A stretch of 64,000 nucleotides of DNA from Ehretia macrophylla (Eukaryota > Streptophyta > Magnoliopsida > Boraginales > Ehretiaceae): contig CM075764.1 in the NCBI GenBank assembly GCA_037974665.1, positions 116,188,325-116,252,324 of the forward strand, given 5' to 3'. Positions 24,337-37,894 of the stretch are shown here, one piece after another. Made by a program: the position numbers and the translations under genes. The notes under the pieces were generated by a model. That model had not been told where the DNA came from and made no database searches. It saw only the letters and a list, made by a program, of their open reading frames with translations. Numbering within the stretch: position 1 is the stretch's first letter; every line of letters starts with the position of its first letter.

Positions 24337-27300
24337 TGCGCCTATTTTCGTAGCGCAAAATCGAACGTTTTCATCAGTTTTGGGACACTTTTCTTCTTTT
24401 GCGAAGTTTTTTCGTCACGGATCATACGTTGTGAGCCGCGAAAAGGACGATAACCTAATCCATCACATTTCTATTACCGAATTCCACAGTACCGTGGGCA
24501 AGACAACTTCACTTCACGTGGAGGCTGGGACTGCAAACAGAGTACGTGGGGCTTGTGACCAGGTATCCGTCGCTCCGGTGCCCATAACTTATGATCCGTA
24601 AGGCGTTATGTGGCGTACAGCATACCGTTGGAAAGCACTTCGAGAGCTCTACGACGGAGGCAGCAATCCTTTTCGGTTGTGCCTGTTTTCGGAGACCAAA
24701 ATTGAACGTTTTCATCAGTTTTAGGATATTTTTCTTCTTTTCTGCTATTTTTTCATCCCGGATCGTACGTCTTGAATCGCAAAAAGGATGACAACCTAAT
24801 CTATCACATTTGTATTACCGAATCCCACGGCAGATTGGGCAAGACAACTTCACTTAACGTAGAGGCTGAGCCCGCAAATCGAGGGCGTGGGGCTTGTGAC
24901 CAGGTATCCGTCGATCCGGTGCCCATAACTTTTGATCCGCAAGGAGTTACGTGGCGCACAGCATACCATTGGAAAGCTCTTCGAGAGCTCTACGACGGAG
25001 GGATCAATCGTTGTCAGCTGCGCCTGTTTTCGGAGACCAAAATCGAACGTTTTCATCAGTTTCAGGACATTTTTCTTCTTTTTCGCTGTTTTTCTGTCCC
25101 GGATTGTACGTTGTGAGCCGCGAAAATGACGACAACCTAATCCATCATATTTCTATTACCGAATCCCACAACACCTTGGGCAAGACAACTTCACTTCACA
25201 TAGAGGCTGGGCCCGCAAACCGAGGGCGTGGGGCTTGTGACCAAGTATCTGTCGCTCAGGTGCCCATAACTTTTGATCTGTAAGGAGTTACGCGGCGCAC
25301 AGCATACCATTGGAAAGCTCATCGAGAGCTCTACAACGGGGGCACCTGGCATGCTTGCCTGCGTCTATTTTTGCAGCCCAAAATCGAACATTTTCACAAG
25401 TTTTGGGACACTTTCCTTCTTTTGCATTGTTTTTCTGTCCCGGATCGTGTGTCGTGAGCAACAAAAAGGGAGACAACCTAATCCATCACATTTTTATTAT
25501 CGAATCCCACGGCACTTTGGGCAAGACAACTTCACTTCACGTAGAGGCTGGGACTGCAAATCGAGGACGTGGGGCTTATGACCAGGTATCCGTCGCTCCG
25601 GTGCCCATAACTTTTGATACATAAGAAGTTACGCGGCACACATCATACTATTGGAAAGCTCTCTGACAGCTCTACGACGGGGGCACCTAGCATGCTCGGC
25701 TGCGCCTATTTTCAAGGCCCAAAATTGAACATTTTCATCAATTTTGGGACATTTTTCTTCTTTTACGCTGTTTTTTTGTCCCGGATCGTACGTCGTGAGC
25801 CGCAAAAAGGGTGACAACCTAATCCATCACATTTCTATTACCGAATCCCATGGCACCTTGGGCAAGACAACTTCACTTCACGTAGAGGCTGGGCCCGCAA
25901 ATCGAGGGCGTGGGGCTTGTGACCAGGTATCCGTCGCTTCGGTGCCCATAACTTTTGATACGTAAGGAGTTATGCGGCGCACTGCATACCGTTGGAAAGC
26001 TCTCTGAGAGCTCTACGACGGGGGCACCTAGCATGCTCAGCTGCGCCTGTTATCAAAGCCCGAAATTGAATGTTTTCATCAGTTTTGGGACACTTTTCTT
26101 CGTTTACGCTGTTTTTCTATCCCAGATCGTACGTCGTGAGCCGTAAAAAGGGCGATAACCTAATCCATCACATTTTTATTACCGAATCCCATGGAACCTT
26201 GGTCAAGACAACTTTACTTCACGTAGAGGCTGGGCCCGCAAATCGACAACGTGAGGCTTGTGACCTGGTATCCGTCGCTCCGGTCCCCATAACTTTTGAT
26301 CCGCATGGTGTTACGTGGTGTACAGCATACTGTTGGAAAGCTCTCTGAGAGCTCTACGACGGCGGAACCTAGCATGCTCGGCTGCGCTTGTTTTCATAGC
26401 GCAAAATTGAACATTTTCATCAGTTTCGGGACAGTTTTCTTCTTTTTCGCTATTTTTCCGTCCTAGATCGTACGTCGTGAGCTGCGAAAAGGACGACAAC
26501 TTAATCCATCACATTTCTATTACCGAATCCCACGGTACCTTGGGCAAGACAACTTCACTTCACGTAGAGGCTGGGCCCGCAAACCGAGGGCGTAGGGCTT
26601 ATGACCAGGTACCCGTCACTACGGTGCCCATAACGTTTGATCCGTAAGGAGTTACGTGACGCATAGCATACCGTTAGAAAGCTCTCTGAGAGCTCTACAA
26701 CGAAGGCAGCAATCCTTGTTGGCTGCGCCTGTTTTCGAAGACCAAAATCGAACGTTTTCATTAGTTTCGGGACACTTTTCTTCTTTTCTGCTATTTTTCC
26801 GTCCCGGATGGTGCGTTGTGAGCCGCGAAAAGGACGACAACCTAATCCATCACATTTCTATTACCGAATCCCACGGCACCTTGGGCAAGACAACTTTACT
26901 TGACGTAGAAGCTGGGCCCGCAAATCGAGGGCGTTGGGCTTGTGACCAAGTATCCGTCGCTCTGGTGCCCATAACTTTTGATGCGTAAGGAGTTATATGG
27001 CGCACAGTATACCGTTGGAAAGCACTTCAAGAGCTCTACAACGGAAGCAGCAATCCGTTTCGGCTGTACCTGTTTTCGGAGACCAAAATTGAATGTTTTC
27101 ATCAGTTTTAGGATATTTTTCTTCTTTTTCGCTGTTTTTTCGTCCCGGATCGTACGTCGTGAGCCGCGAAAAGGACGACAACCAAATCCATCACATTTCT
27201 ATTACTGAATCCAATGGAACCTTGGGCAAGACAACTTCACTTCACGTAGAGGCTGGGCCCGCAAACCGAGGGCGTGGGGCTTGTGACCAGGTATCCGTCG

Positions 27301-27752
27301 CTTAGGTGCCCATAACGTTTTATCCATAAGAAGTTACGCGGCGCACAACATACCGTTGGAAAGATCTACAACGGGGGAACCTAGCATGCTCAGTTGCGTC
27401 TGTTTTTGGGGCCCAAAATCGAACATTTTCATAAGTTTTGGGACACTTTTCTTCTTTTGTACTATTTTTTCGTCCCAGATCGTACGTCGTGAGCCGAAAA
27501 AAGGACAACAACCTAATCCATCACATTTCTATTACCGAATCCCACTGCACCTTGGGCAAGACAACTTCATTTCACGTAGATGCTGGGCCCGTAAACCGAG
27601 GGCGTGGGGCTTATGACCAGGTATTCGTCGCTCCGGTGCCCTTAACTTTTGATCCGTAAGGAGTTACGAGGCGCACAGCATACCGTTGAAAAGCTCTCTG
27701 ACAGCTCTATGACGGGGGCACCTAGCATGCTTAGCTGCATCTGTTTTCAAGG
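24337..27752. repeat. 341-bp satellite array, block S3
   Basis: About ten monomers of the same satellite between solo LTRs C and E. The block mixes the GCAATCCTTGTCGG type (around 24650, 25000, 26700 and 27050) with CACCTAGCATGCTCGG types (25300-26100). No gene or other element is seen. Confidence 0.95.
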
Positions 27753-30578
27753 TGTCACACCCCAACCTAGCCTATAAAGGTTAGACTTGGGTGTGATCTA
27801 GACATTCAAATCACGTCTTGTACTTAACCGTTCATGAAGATTTAACACTTAACGTTTTGGCCTAAACTCCAAAATTTTTTCAGAAAACCGGCAGCATAAC
27901 GGCTGTAATTGGGCTCTTTGGTTTGGCCTAATTCTCTAAACGCCTCAAATTTTTCCAATCTCAATTTCGTTTCCAACTAGGATTACCATTTAACATCAAT
28001 GGAATTGCCTATTGGTTATTTCGATGTCTCGTTTGATTTATAACCTAGCATGATGCTATGTCTCGTTTGTTTGTTTATCCTTGTTACAAAAGTACCTGTT
28101 GATCTTAGCTTAATAGCGAGTACCTGTTTAAGGTTTGGATGGTTTATCTTACTTCGCCCTTACCTAATACTTCATAATCCTATTATAGCTACTAGCGATA
28201 ATAAAAGCAAAACGACCATAACAGTATCTAGTCTCTGTCTAGAAATATCAGTACAAACCAAAATTAGAGCCCAAATTACAACGGTGGTCTTTTTCATTAC
28301 AGCATTAGCAACATGAAAGAAACAATCTTCAAGTAGCATAGTTTTCACAATTGGCCATAAATCAAGCAAAGCACACAGGACAAGCAATCACTCCAAGGAA
28401 TCGTCGTTAGGCACATCGTCCTCGGGTACCTGTTCTTGATCTTCTTCACCTGAGATGATAAAAGAGGGTGAGTCCTTATGAACTCAGCGAGGGGGAACGA
28501 GAAATAGGTTTTGAAACTCATTTTCTAGTTGAATCTTATGAAAACCCTTTTTGCAAGCATGATATGTATCACAAGCAAGTACATAACGTAACATAATAGT
28601 AAAGAACGCAATTACCAGACTTTCCTCCCCGAGGTCCTCTAGGGACCAAGCGAGAGTACTTATACACATAGTAAAAGGATATGGTGAGCTTTTGCTCTCA
28701 GATCAATTCCAGTACATTTTTTGCGGCCGACTTCAAATCATCCCCATAACACGCCAAGTGGGTGTACTCCGAATGTACCCCAAAATCCTACAACCCAACT
28801 CTCCAAGGAAGTCTAGCCCCCAAGCGAGAGAGGGAATGGGACCATGGTAGTCACGGGTGCACCAGCAAGCCCGATGCCGCCCGGTGTGCGTGATAGCTAC
28901 CATGCCGAAATGAAAGGTTGCAACCTTGTATGCAATGCACATTTATGACATTTAATATATCACATTAGGAGGACAACAAAGTAGGTTGCCTCCGGACAGT
29001 CATAAGATTGCACATTGACAAGTTAACAAGCAAGGCACGATAAGACAAGTAATTTCACTTGAAAGGCATATAGAGTTATATGAACATTAAACGGACAGCC
29101 ATGTAACACATGTAAATCAAGCCATATAACTCATTTTGAAGTCCACGTGATCAGGTGATATGATTATTCAATATGTATCAACATCTACGTGGGTTGGGAT
29201 GCAAGAAAAGCCTATTTGTCAACATGCAATGATCAAAATCACATTTAAGGTTATAAGACATCTACGGGCAGCCTACTAAGCATATAATTCCACACAATAT
29301 CCAAATGATCAACACTTAGCAAGACTACCTAGTCATTAGGGTTTCCATTTCGTGCTTACCCGTGTGATTAAACCCTAAGTCAACTCAAAATCAATCTCAA
29401 GTCATGCATCATTTAATTCAACATCCTCAAACATTCAAAACAGTCCACACAACATCCCAAAGCTACAATCCCAAGCATTTAATTCAACAAGAGAAGTTAC
29501 AACAATTTTCTAAGCATAACACTAAGTGAAACCCTTACTGCAATAGGTGTTTTCCCACTATCATCAAGATAAGCAAACAATCTCTAATTCCAGTGAATAA
29601 GATGTCAAATTAAAGCTTAAGAAGTGAACTAAAATCAGAAACAAACCTTTCATCATTTGGAGTTCGGAATCATTAGTTATGGTCGAAACAGTGAAATAAC
29701 ACAAAACTGTCCAGATTTGCACACATTTCGATAATTGATGTTTTTGAGGTCCTTAGGGTCAGATTTAGCCTTAGTCCATTTCTGACAAAAATGTCCAGAA
29801 CTGAAAAATATATAATTACACCAATTTGCATGCATTTTTGACATCATTTACTAGGTCAAATCTGGTTCGTTCTACAAGGTCAGTGCATTTTCCAAAACCT
29901 GCTTCATTTTTCCAGATTTCCAGATTTGGACACATTTTAAAGATCTGACATTTTGAGGACCTTAGAGTCAAAAATAGCTTTGGCCTATTTCTGGTAAAAA
30001 TGTTCAAAACTGGAAAAAATAGTCACCTACCAATTTTCATGCATTTTTAACATCATTTGCCTAGCCAAACTTACCTCGAAACAACTAGTCAGAGAGCTGT
30101 CACATAATCCGACTTCACCTATCATCACTTTCAAGCCAAGATCTTGCCATGCATGGTTGTAAAAGCTTATGAATGTACATATAACTCAATTAAAAAAGAA
30201 AAGACATACATTTATGAGCATGCATGTGGATTTTTGAAGGATTTTCAAAAGGTTTTAACCCTCACCTTAGCAATCAACCAAGAAGATGCTCAAAACTTGT
30301 TGAAACACAATTTTCTTCTTCTTCTTTGCCTAGCCGAGATTCCAACTTGATTTTCTCTATTTTCCTAGCTTAGTGACCAAGCTCTTAGTACATGCATGTG
30401 GTTAGAACAAGAAGAAAAGAAATGGAAGCTTAGAAACTCACCTAGGGCCGAAATGAAAACTCTATGTGCTTGCATGCATCTTTTGAGCTAGCTACTTGCT
30501 TTCCTTTGCTTGGGCTTGCTTTGAATAACCTTAGGATGATGAAGATGAGTTGTGAAGTGAAGAGAATCAGCCAAGGCC

Positions 30579-30622
30579 GAGAGAGAGAGAGAAAATGAGA
30601 GGGAGAGAGAGAAGATGAGAGG
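30579..30622 (-). repeat. GA microsatellite in LTR copy E
   Basis: GA tract on plus, collinear with the other LTR copies. Confidence 0.7.
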
Positions 30623-31114
30623 AAAAAAGGAAGAAATGACAAAGAATGACAAAGAGTGAAGTTTTTGCATTGTTTCAAGCATGTAGTCGGCCTTGGGCAG
30701 CCTAATTTTCAGCTTTGTGTCTTCAAGATGCTTTAATTTTGAAATGTTTAGCATGGGCAAGGGAGCAATGTCGAGAATGGTGCAGAATTGAGGTAGTTTT
30801 GAGCAATTTTAATGCATTTGTGTCATAGTTTGTCTAAGCATGCATGGATAAAGGAATAATTGTTTAATCCTTGCTCAAATGCTTTGATATGGCCGGCCAA
30901 AAGAGTTCAATAATCTGAATTTTTTGCCAACTTTTGATCATTATTTAATTGTGTCTTGAAAGTGCAAAAAGAATAAGGAATAAAAAATAAGGAATGTCTA
31001 GCTTTTTGTGAGATTTTATCTTCTAGTGGGTTGAATTAGTAATTTAATAATAGTTAGTGGATTTTGTAGGATTAATTAATGACCTAGTGCTTCGTGCAAG
31101 ATGCTTTCTTGTTT

Positions 31115-31345
31115 AGCGTGAGGGCATGTTTTCCTAGGTCTAGGACACGTACTACGAGGTAGGGCACGAACTACGAGACGAACGTACATTTTTCAAGTAA
31201 ATGCACGCAACCCTAATTGAATGCACGTAATTCAATGTACGGCACACAAAATGAACACAATTCTTAAACCTAGGTCAAGGCACGTAAATCTAGGTTAGGG
31301 CACATAAAACGAGGTATCGCACGCAAATCGAGGTCGAGCCTTACA
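31115..31345 (-). repeat. Degenerate ~20-bp GCACG repeats at the LTR start (copy E)
   Basis: About ten units like those in copy C, ending at the LTR terminus. Confidence 0.68.
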
Positions 31346-34308
31346 CAAGGCCCAAAATTGAACTTTTCATTAGTTTTGGGACACTTTTCTTCTTTTACGC
31401 TGTTTTTCCGTCCCGGATCGTACATCATGAGCCTCGAAAAGGACGACAACCTAATCCATCACATTTTTATTACCAAATCCCACGGCACCTTGGGCAAGAC
31501 AACTTCAATTCACGTAGAGGCTGGGCCGGCAAATCGAGGACGTGGGGCTTGTGACCAGGAATCCGTCGCTCCGGTGCCCATAACTTCTGATCTGCAAGGT
31601 GTTACGCAGCGCACAACATACCGTTGGAAAGCTCTCTGAGAGCTCTACGACGGGGGAACCTAGCATGCTCGGCTGGGCCTATTTTCGTAGCGCAAAATCG
31701 AACGTTTTCATCAGTTTGGGGATATTTTTCTTCTTTTCCGCTGTTTTTCCGTCCCGGATCGTACATCGTGAGCCGCAAAATGGACGACAACCTAATCCAT
31801 CACATTTCTATTACCGAATCCCACGGTACCTTGGGCAAGACAACTTCACTTCACGTAGAGGCTGGGCCCGCAAACCGAGGGCATCGGGCTTGAGACCAGG
31901 TATCCGTCGCTCCGGTGCCCAAAACTTTTGATCCGTAAGGAGCTACGCGGCGCACAACATACCGTTGGAAAGCTCTCTGAGAGCTCTACGATGGAAGCAG
32001 CAATCCTTGCCGGCTGCACCTATTTTTGGAGGCCAAAATTGAACTTTTTCATCAGTTTTGGGACACTTTTCTTCTTTTCCGCTGTTTTTCGGTCCCGGAT
32101 CTTACGTTGTGAGCCGCAAAAAGAACAACAACCTAATCCATCATATTTTTATTACCGAATCCTACAGCACCTTGGGCAAGACAACTTCACTTGACGTAGA
32201 GGTTGGGCCCACAAATCGAGGGCGTGGGGCTTGTGACCAGGTATCCGTCACTCCGGTGCCCATAACTTTTGATCCTTAAGGAGTTACGCGACGCACAACA
32301 TACCGTTGGAAAGTTCCCTAAGAGCTCTACGACAGGGGTAACAAACTTGCTCGACTGCGCCTGTTTTCGGAGCAAAAAATCGAACGTTTATATTAGTTTC
32401 GGGACACTTTTCTTCTTTTTTGCTGTTTTTCCGTCCCGGATGGTATGCCGTGTGCCGCAAAAAGGACGACAACCTAATCCATCAAATTTCTATTACCGAA
32501 TCCCATGGCATCTTTGGCCAGACAACTTCACTTCAAGTGGAGGCTAGGCCCGCAAACTGAGGGCGTGACGCTTGTGACCAGGTATCCGTCGCTTCGGTGC
32601 CTATAACTTTTGATCCATGCGGAGTTACGCGGTGCACAACATACCATTGGAAAGATCTTTGAGAGCTCTACAATGGGGGCACCTAGCATGCTCGGCTGCG
32701 TTTGTTTTTCGAGCCCAAAATCAAACATTTTCATAAGTTTTGGGACAGTTTTCTTCTTTTACGCAGTTTTTCTGTCCCAGATCGTACGTCGTGAGCTGCG
32801 AAAAGGACAACAACCTAATCCTTCACATTTCTATTACCGAATCCCACGACACCTTAGGCAAGACAACTTCACTTCACGTAGAGGCTGGGCCCGCAAATCG
32901 AGGGCATGGGGCTTGTGACCAGGTATCCGTCGCTCCGGTGCCCATAACTTTTGATCCGCAAGGTGTTACGCCGCGCACAGCTTACCGTTGGAAAGCTCTC
33001 TGAGAGCTCTACGACGGGGGAACCTAGCATGCTCGGCTGGGCCTATTTTCGTAGCGCAAAATCAAACATTTTCATCAGTTTCGGGACACTTTTCTTCTTT
33101 TGCGCTATTTTTTCGTCCCTGATCGTACCTCGTGAGCCGCGAAAAGGACAACAACATAATCCATCACATTTCTATTACCGAATCCCACGGCACCTTGGGC
33201 AAGACAACTTCACTTCACGTAGAGGCTGGGCCCGCAAATCGAGGGCGTGGGGCTTGTGACCAGGTATCCGTCGCTCCGGTGCCCATAACTTTTGATCCGT
33301 AAGGAGTTACGCAGCGAACAACATACTGTTGGAAAGCTCTCTGAGAGCTCTAGGATGGGGGCACCTAGCATGCTTGGCTACGCCTGTTTTCAAGGACCAA
33401 AATCGAATGTTTTCATCAGTTTCAGGACACTTTTCTTCTTTTACGCTGTTTTTCCGATGCGGATCGTACGTCGTGAGCCGTGAAAAGGACGACAACCTAA
33501 TCCATCACATTTCTATTATCAAATCCCACGGCACCTTGGGAAAGACAACTTCACTTCACGAATAGGCTGGGCCCACAAACCGAGGGCGTGGGGCTTGTAA
33601 CCAGGTATCCGTCGCTCCGGTGCCCATAACTTTTGATCCGAAAGGAGTTACGCAGTGCACAGCATACCGTTGGAAAGCTCTCCGAGGGCTCTACGACGGG
33701 GGCAGAAATCCTACCCAGCCGCGCCTATTTTTGGAGCCCAAAATCGAATGTTTTCATCAGTTTTGGGACACTTTTCTCCTTTTGCGCTATTTTTCTGTCC
33801 CGGATCGTATGTCGTGAGCTGCAAAAAGGACGACAACCTAATCTATCACATTTCTATTACCGAATCCCACGGTACCTTGGGCAAAACAACTTCACTTCAC
33901 GTAGAGGCTGGGCCCGCAAACAAAGGTCGTGGGGCTTGTGACCAGGTATCCGTCACTCCGGTGCCCATAACTTTTGATCCTTAAGGAGTTACGCGACGCA
34001 CAACATACCGTTGGAAAGTTCCCTAAGAGCTCTACGACGAAGGCAACAAGCCTGGTCGACCACGCCTGTTTTCGGAGCCCAAAATAAAACGTTTTCATCA
34101 GTTTTGGGACACTTTTCTTCTTTTCTGCTGTTTTTCCGTTCTGGATCGTACGTCGTGAGCCGCGAAAAAGACGACAACCTAATCCATCACATTTTATTAC
34201 CAAATCCCATGGCACCTTGGGCAAGACAACTTCACTTCACGTAGAGGCTGGGCCTGCAAACCGAGGGCGTAGGACTTGTGACTAGGTATCCGTCGCTCAG
34301 TTGCCCAT

Positions 34309-36253
34309 AACTTTTGATCAATAAGGAGTTACGCTGCGTACAACATACCGTTGGAAAGCTCTATGAGTGCTCTACAACGGGGCACCTAGCATGCTCGGCT
34401 GTGTCTGTTTTTGGAGCCCAAAATCGAACATTTTCATAAGTTTTGTTACACTTTTCTTCTTTTGCGCTGTTTTTTCATCCCGGATCGTACGTCGTGAGCC
34501 GCGAAAAGGACAATAACCTAATCCATCACATTTCTATTACCGAATCCCACGGCACATTGGGCAAGACAATGTTACTTCTGTAGAGGCTAGGCCCGCAAAT
34601 CGATGGCGTGGGGCTTGTGACCAGGTATCCGTCGCTCCGGTGCCCATAACTTGTGATACGTAAGGAGTTACACGGCGCACAGCATACCGTTGGAAAGCTC
34701 TTTGAGAGGTTTACGACGGGGGCACCTAGCATGCTCTGCTGCCCCTGTTTTCAAGGCCTGAAATCGAACGTTTTCATCAGTTTTGGGACACTTTTCATCA
34801 TTTACGCTGTTTTACCGTCCCGAATCGTGCGTCGTGACACGCGAAAAGGACGCCAACCTAATCCATCACATTTTTATTATTGAATCCCATGGCACCTTGG
34901 GCAAGACAACTTCACTTCAAGTAGAGGCTGGGCCCGCAAATCGAGGGCGTGGGGCTTATGACCAAGTATCCGTCGCTCCGGTGCCCATAACTTTTGATTC
35001 GCAAGGTGTTACGCAGCGCACAGTAGACCGTTGGAAAGCTCTCTAAGAGCTCTACGAATGGGGGAACCTAGCATGCTCGGCTGCACCTGTTTTTGTAGCG
35101 CAAAATCGAACGTTGTCATCAGTTTTGGGACACTTTTCTTCTTTTCTGCTATTTTTCCGTCCCGGATCGTATGTCGTGAGCCGCAAAAAGGACGACAACC
35201 TAATCCTTCAAATTTCTATTACCGAATCCCACGGCACCTTAGGCAAAACAACTTCACTTTACGTAGAGGCTGGGCCCGCAAATAGATGGCGTGGGAATTG
35301 TGACCAGGTATCCGCCGCTCCGGTGCCCATAACTTTTGATCCGCAAGGCTATTTGCGGCGCAAAGCATACTGTTGGAAAGCTCTCTAAGAGCTCTACGAC
35401 GTGGGAACCTAGCATGCTGAGCAGCGAAAAGGACGACAACCTAATCCATCACATTTCTATTACTGAATCCCACGGAACCTTGGGCAAGATAACTTTACTT
35501 GATGTAGAGGCTGGGCCCGCAAATCGAGGGTGTGGGGCTTGTGATTAAGTATCCGTCGCTCCGGTGGCCATAACTTTTGATACGTAAGGAGGTACGCGGC
35601 GCACAGCATACCGTTGGAAAGCTCTTTGAGAGCTCTACGACGTGGGCACCTAGCATGCTCGGCTGCGCCTATTTTCAAGGCCCAAAATTGAACGTTTTCA
35701 TCAGTTTCGGGATAATTTTCTTCATTTACGCTGTTTTTCCGTCCCGGATCGTTTGTCATGAGCCGCAAAATAGACGACAACCTAATCCATCATATTTTTA
35801 TTACCGAATCCCACGGCACCTTGATCAAAACAACTTTACTTCACGTAGAGGCTGGGCCCGCAAATAGATGGCGTGGGAATTGTGACCAGGTATCCGTCGC
35901 TTCGGTGCCCTTAACTTTTGATCCGCAAGGCGTTATGCGGTGCATAGCATACTGTTGGAAAGCTCTCTAAGAGCTCTACGACGGGGGAACCTAGCATGCT
36001 GGGCTGTGCATATTTTCGTAGCGCAAAATCAAACATTTTCATCAGTTTCGGAACACTTTTCTTCTTTTGCGGTGTTTTTCTGTCCCGGATCGTACGTCGT
36101 GAGCCGCGAAAATGACGACAACCCAATCCATCATATTTCTATTATTGAATCCCACGGAACCTTGGGCAAGACAACTTCGCTTCAAGTAGAGGCTGGGCCC
36201 GCAAATCGAGGGCGTCTGGCTTGTGACTAGGCATCCGTCGCTTTGATGCCCAT
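34309..36253. repeat. Variant higher-order unit with a truncated monomer
   Basis: Order M1 (34309, with the TTTTGTTACAC variant), M2 (34648), M3 (34989, with CGAATGGGGGAACC), a 241-bp truncated monomer (35331), M4 (35572, with CGTTTGTCATGAG), M5 (35913). The monomer after it (36254) is of the GCAATCCTTGTCC type, and the copia element lies at its end. Confidence 0.75.
35331..35571. repeat. Satellite monomer with a 100-bp internal deletion
   Basis: Anchor-to-anchor distance is 241 bp instead of 341. CATGCTGAGCAGCGAAAAGG joins the variable segment directly to the segment that normally follows CGTCGTGAGC. Confidence 0.85.
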
Positions 36254-36593
36254 AACTTTTGATCCGTAAGGAGTCACGCGGTGCACAACATACTGTTGGA
36301 AAGTTCTCTGAGAGCTCTACAACGGAGGTAGCAATCCTTGTCCACGGAGCCTATTTTCGAAGACCAAAATCAAACATTTTCATTAGTTTTGGGACACTTT
36401 TCTTCTTTTTCGCTGTTTTGCCATCCCGGATCGTACGTTGTGAGCCGCGAAAAGGACGACCACTTAATCCATCACATTTCTAATACCGAATCCCATGGCA
36501 CCTTGGCAAGATAACTTCACTTGACGTAGAGGCTTGGCCCGCAAATCGAGGACGTGGGGCTTGTGACCAGGTATCCGTCGCTCATGTGCCCAT

Positions 36594-37195
36594 TATAAGA
36601 ATATAACCAATTTCTCAGAAATGTCTTAACAACAATAAAGTAGAAAGACAATACTACTCGATATAACAAATCAATATAACACTTACAAAATAATAGACCC
36701 ACCGTGCGCTCTCAAGATTAAAGCTTCAATGGCTTCTGGACTTACAAGAAGAATACAAGAAAGAAAGACTAACTTAGGATTGTGTTTGGAGTTGTGTTGT
36801 GGATGAAAATGATGAACTAATGCATGCCTATTTATAGAATTCAGTTAGCCCGCCACAGGAGACTTTCCTATCAAACATTTCAATCTTGGTTGGCATTACC
36901 AACCATGTTCAAAGTATTAGCCACCCATATTTATCACATGGGTGGCTACAATTAACCACATGGGTGGCTAGCATCCAAGTCAACTTCTAGGAAGTTTCCT
37001 TTGGTCAAGTTGGCTAACTTTAGCATTGTATCATCCCGACGTCATCTTAGGTAATTCCAAATTTCCGAACTTCTTTCTTGTAGCCATCGCGATCTCTTTT
37101 GACCTCATCGACGTTTAAGTCAGAATCATTAATTTATGCTACCATATAATTAACGATACTTATTATGAAGAGGTGGATGTTGACATATATCAACA
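36594..37195 (-). repeat. Copia 3' LTR, 602 bp
   Basis: On the minus strand it runs TGTTGATATATGTCAAC ... TTATATTCTTATA. The final dinucleotide is TA where the 5' copy has CA, a terminal mutation. It has an 8-bp stretch (CATTAATT on plus) that the other LTR lacks. TATA box equivalent at 36829-36836. Confidence 0.95.
36918..36970. promoter_or_regulatory. Inverted and direct 11-bp repeats in the copia LTR
   Basis: TAGCCACCCAT (36918-36928) pairs with ATGGGTGGCTA (36938-36948) across 9 nt, and a second ATGGGTGGCTA follows at 36960-36970. It lies upstream of the TATA box in sense orientation. The 5' LTR has the same cluster at about 41656-41708 with two mismatches. Such repeats in U3 are often protein-binding sites; that role is inferred. 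Confidence 0.6.
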
Positions 37196-37207
37196 CCCCC
37201 CCTCAAT
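37196..37207 (-). promoter_or_regulatory. Copia polypurine tract
   Basis: On the minus strand ATTGAGGGGGGG abuts the 3' LTR start TGTTGATA. Position and composition fit the plus-strand primer site. Confidence 0.85.
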
Positions 37208-37250
37208 GTTCACCTCATGTTGACTAAGCTATTGGGCCAACACCCAACGT

Positions 37251-37894
37251 TTAAAGATGTTTGCTCAATTGGATGCTCCCTAACGCTTTAGTGAAGATAT
37301 CTGCACAATTATCTTCTGTAGGGCAGTACTCCATGTAGATTTCACATTCCTCAATCAGTTCCCTCACATAGTGATACTGAATCTCTATGTGTTTTGTTCT
37401 AGCATGAAATACCAGATTCTTTGACATGGCTATACAACTCTGACTATCACATTTCAACATTGTTGCTTCCTCTATTGGAATGCCAATATCAGTCATGATG
37501 CGTCGTAGCCAAACAGCTTCACAAGATGCTACACAAGCAGCCTTGTATTCTGCCTCCATTGATGAAAGTGCAACGGTGGGTTGCTTCTTACTAGCCCATG
37601 AGATGACTCCACCACCGAATGTGAATACGTAACCTGTAACAGATTTTCTTGAGTCAATATCACCACCCCAGTCTGACTCACACTACCCAGATAAAGTATC
37701 TCCAGACTTGTATGATATCCCATACTCCAACCTGCCCTTGAGATATTTAAGGAGCCGCATCCCTGCTTGCAGTGACTTGGGCTCGGTTTATTTGAAAACC
37801 GACTGAGAACTCCCACAACATAACTAATATCAGGTCTTGTGTTACAAAGGAAGATTAAACTTTCCATCAACCTTCTGTAGAGCTTGTTATCAAC
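37251..37894 (-). pseudogene. Copia RT C-terminus and RNase H, frameshifted
   Basis: Follows the stop at 37897-37895. It starts in the RT frame (SLIFLCNTRPDISYVVGVLS), then a one-base deletion at about 37769-37776 shifts the frame, and the new frame has TAG at 37685-37683. Beyond that it reads into RNase H: SDWGGDIDSRKSVTGYVF, ALSSMEAEYKA (region around 37559), KHIEIQYHYVRELIEE, and ADIFTKALG near the end. RNase H degrades the RNA strand of the RNA/DNA hybrid. The frame ends at TAA 37253-37251; about eight open codons follow before the next stop, so this TAA may itself be a mutation. Confidence 0.9.

Larger units (their letters stand above)
27753..31345 (-). mobile_element. Gypsy-family solo LTR E, 3,593 bp
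   Basis: The plus strand begins TGTCACACCCCAACC at 27753 and ends GAGCCTTACA at 31345. A perfect target duplication CAAGG flanks it (27748-27752 and 31346-31350), inside the satellite segment TTTTCAAGGCCC. No coding region or primer site is attached. Confidence 0.95.
31346..36593. repeat. 341-bp satellite array, block S4
   Basis: About 15 monomers between solo LTR E and the copia element. The last five bases (CCCAT, 36589-36593) are the copia target duplication. The right part (34309-36253) carries the M1-M5 order. One monomer, 35331-35571, is only 241 bp. Confidence 0.95.
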
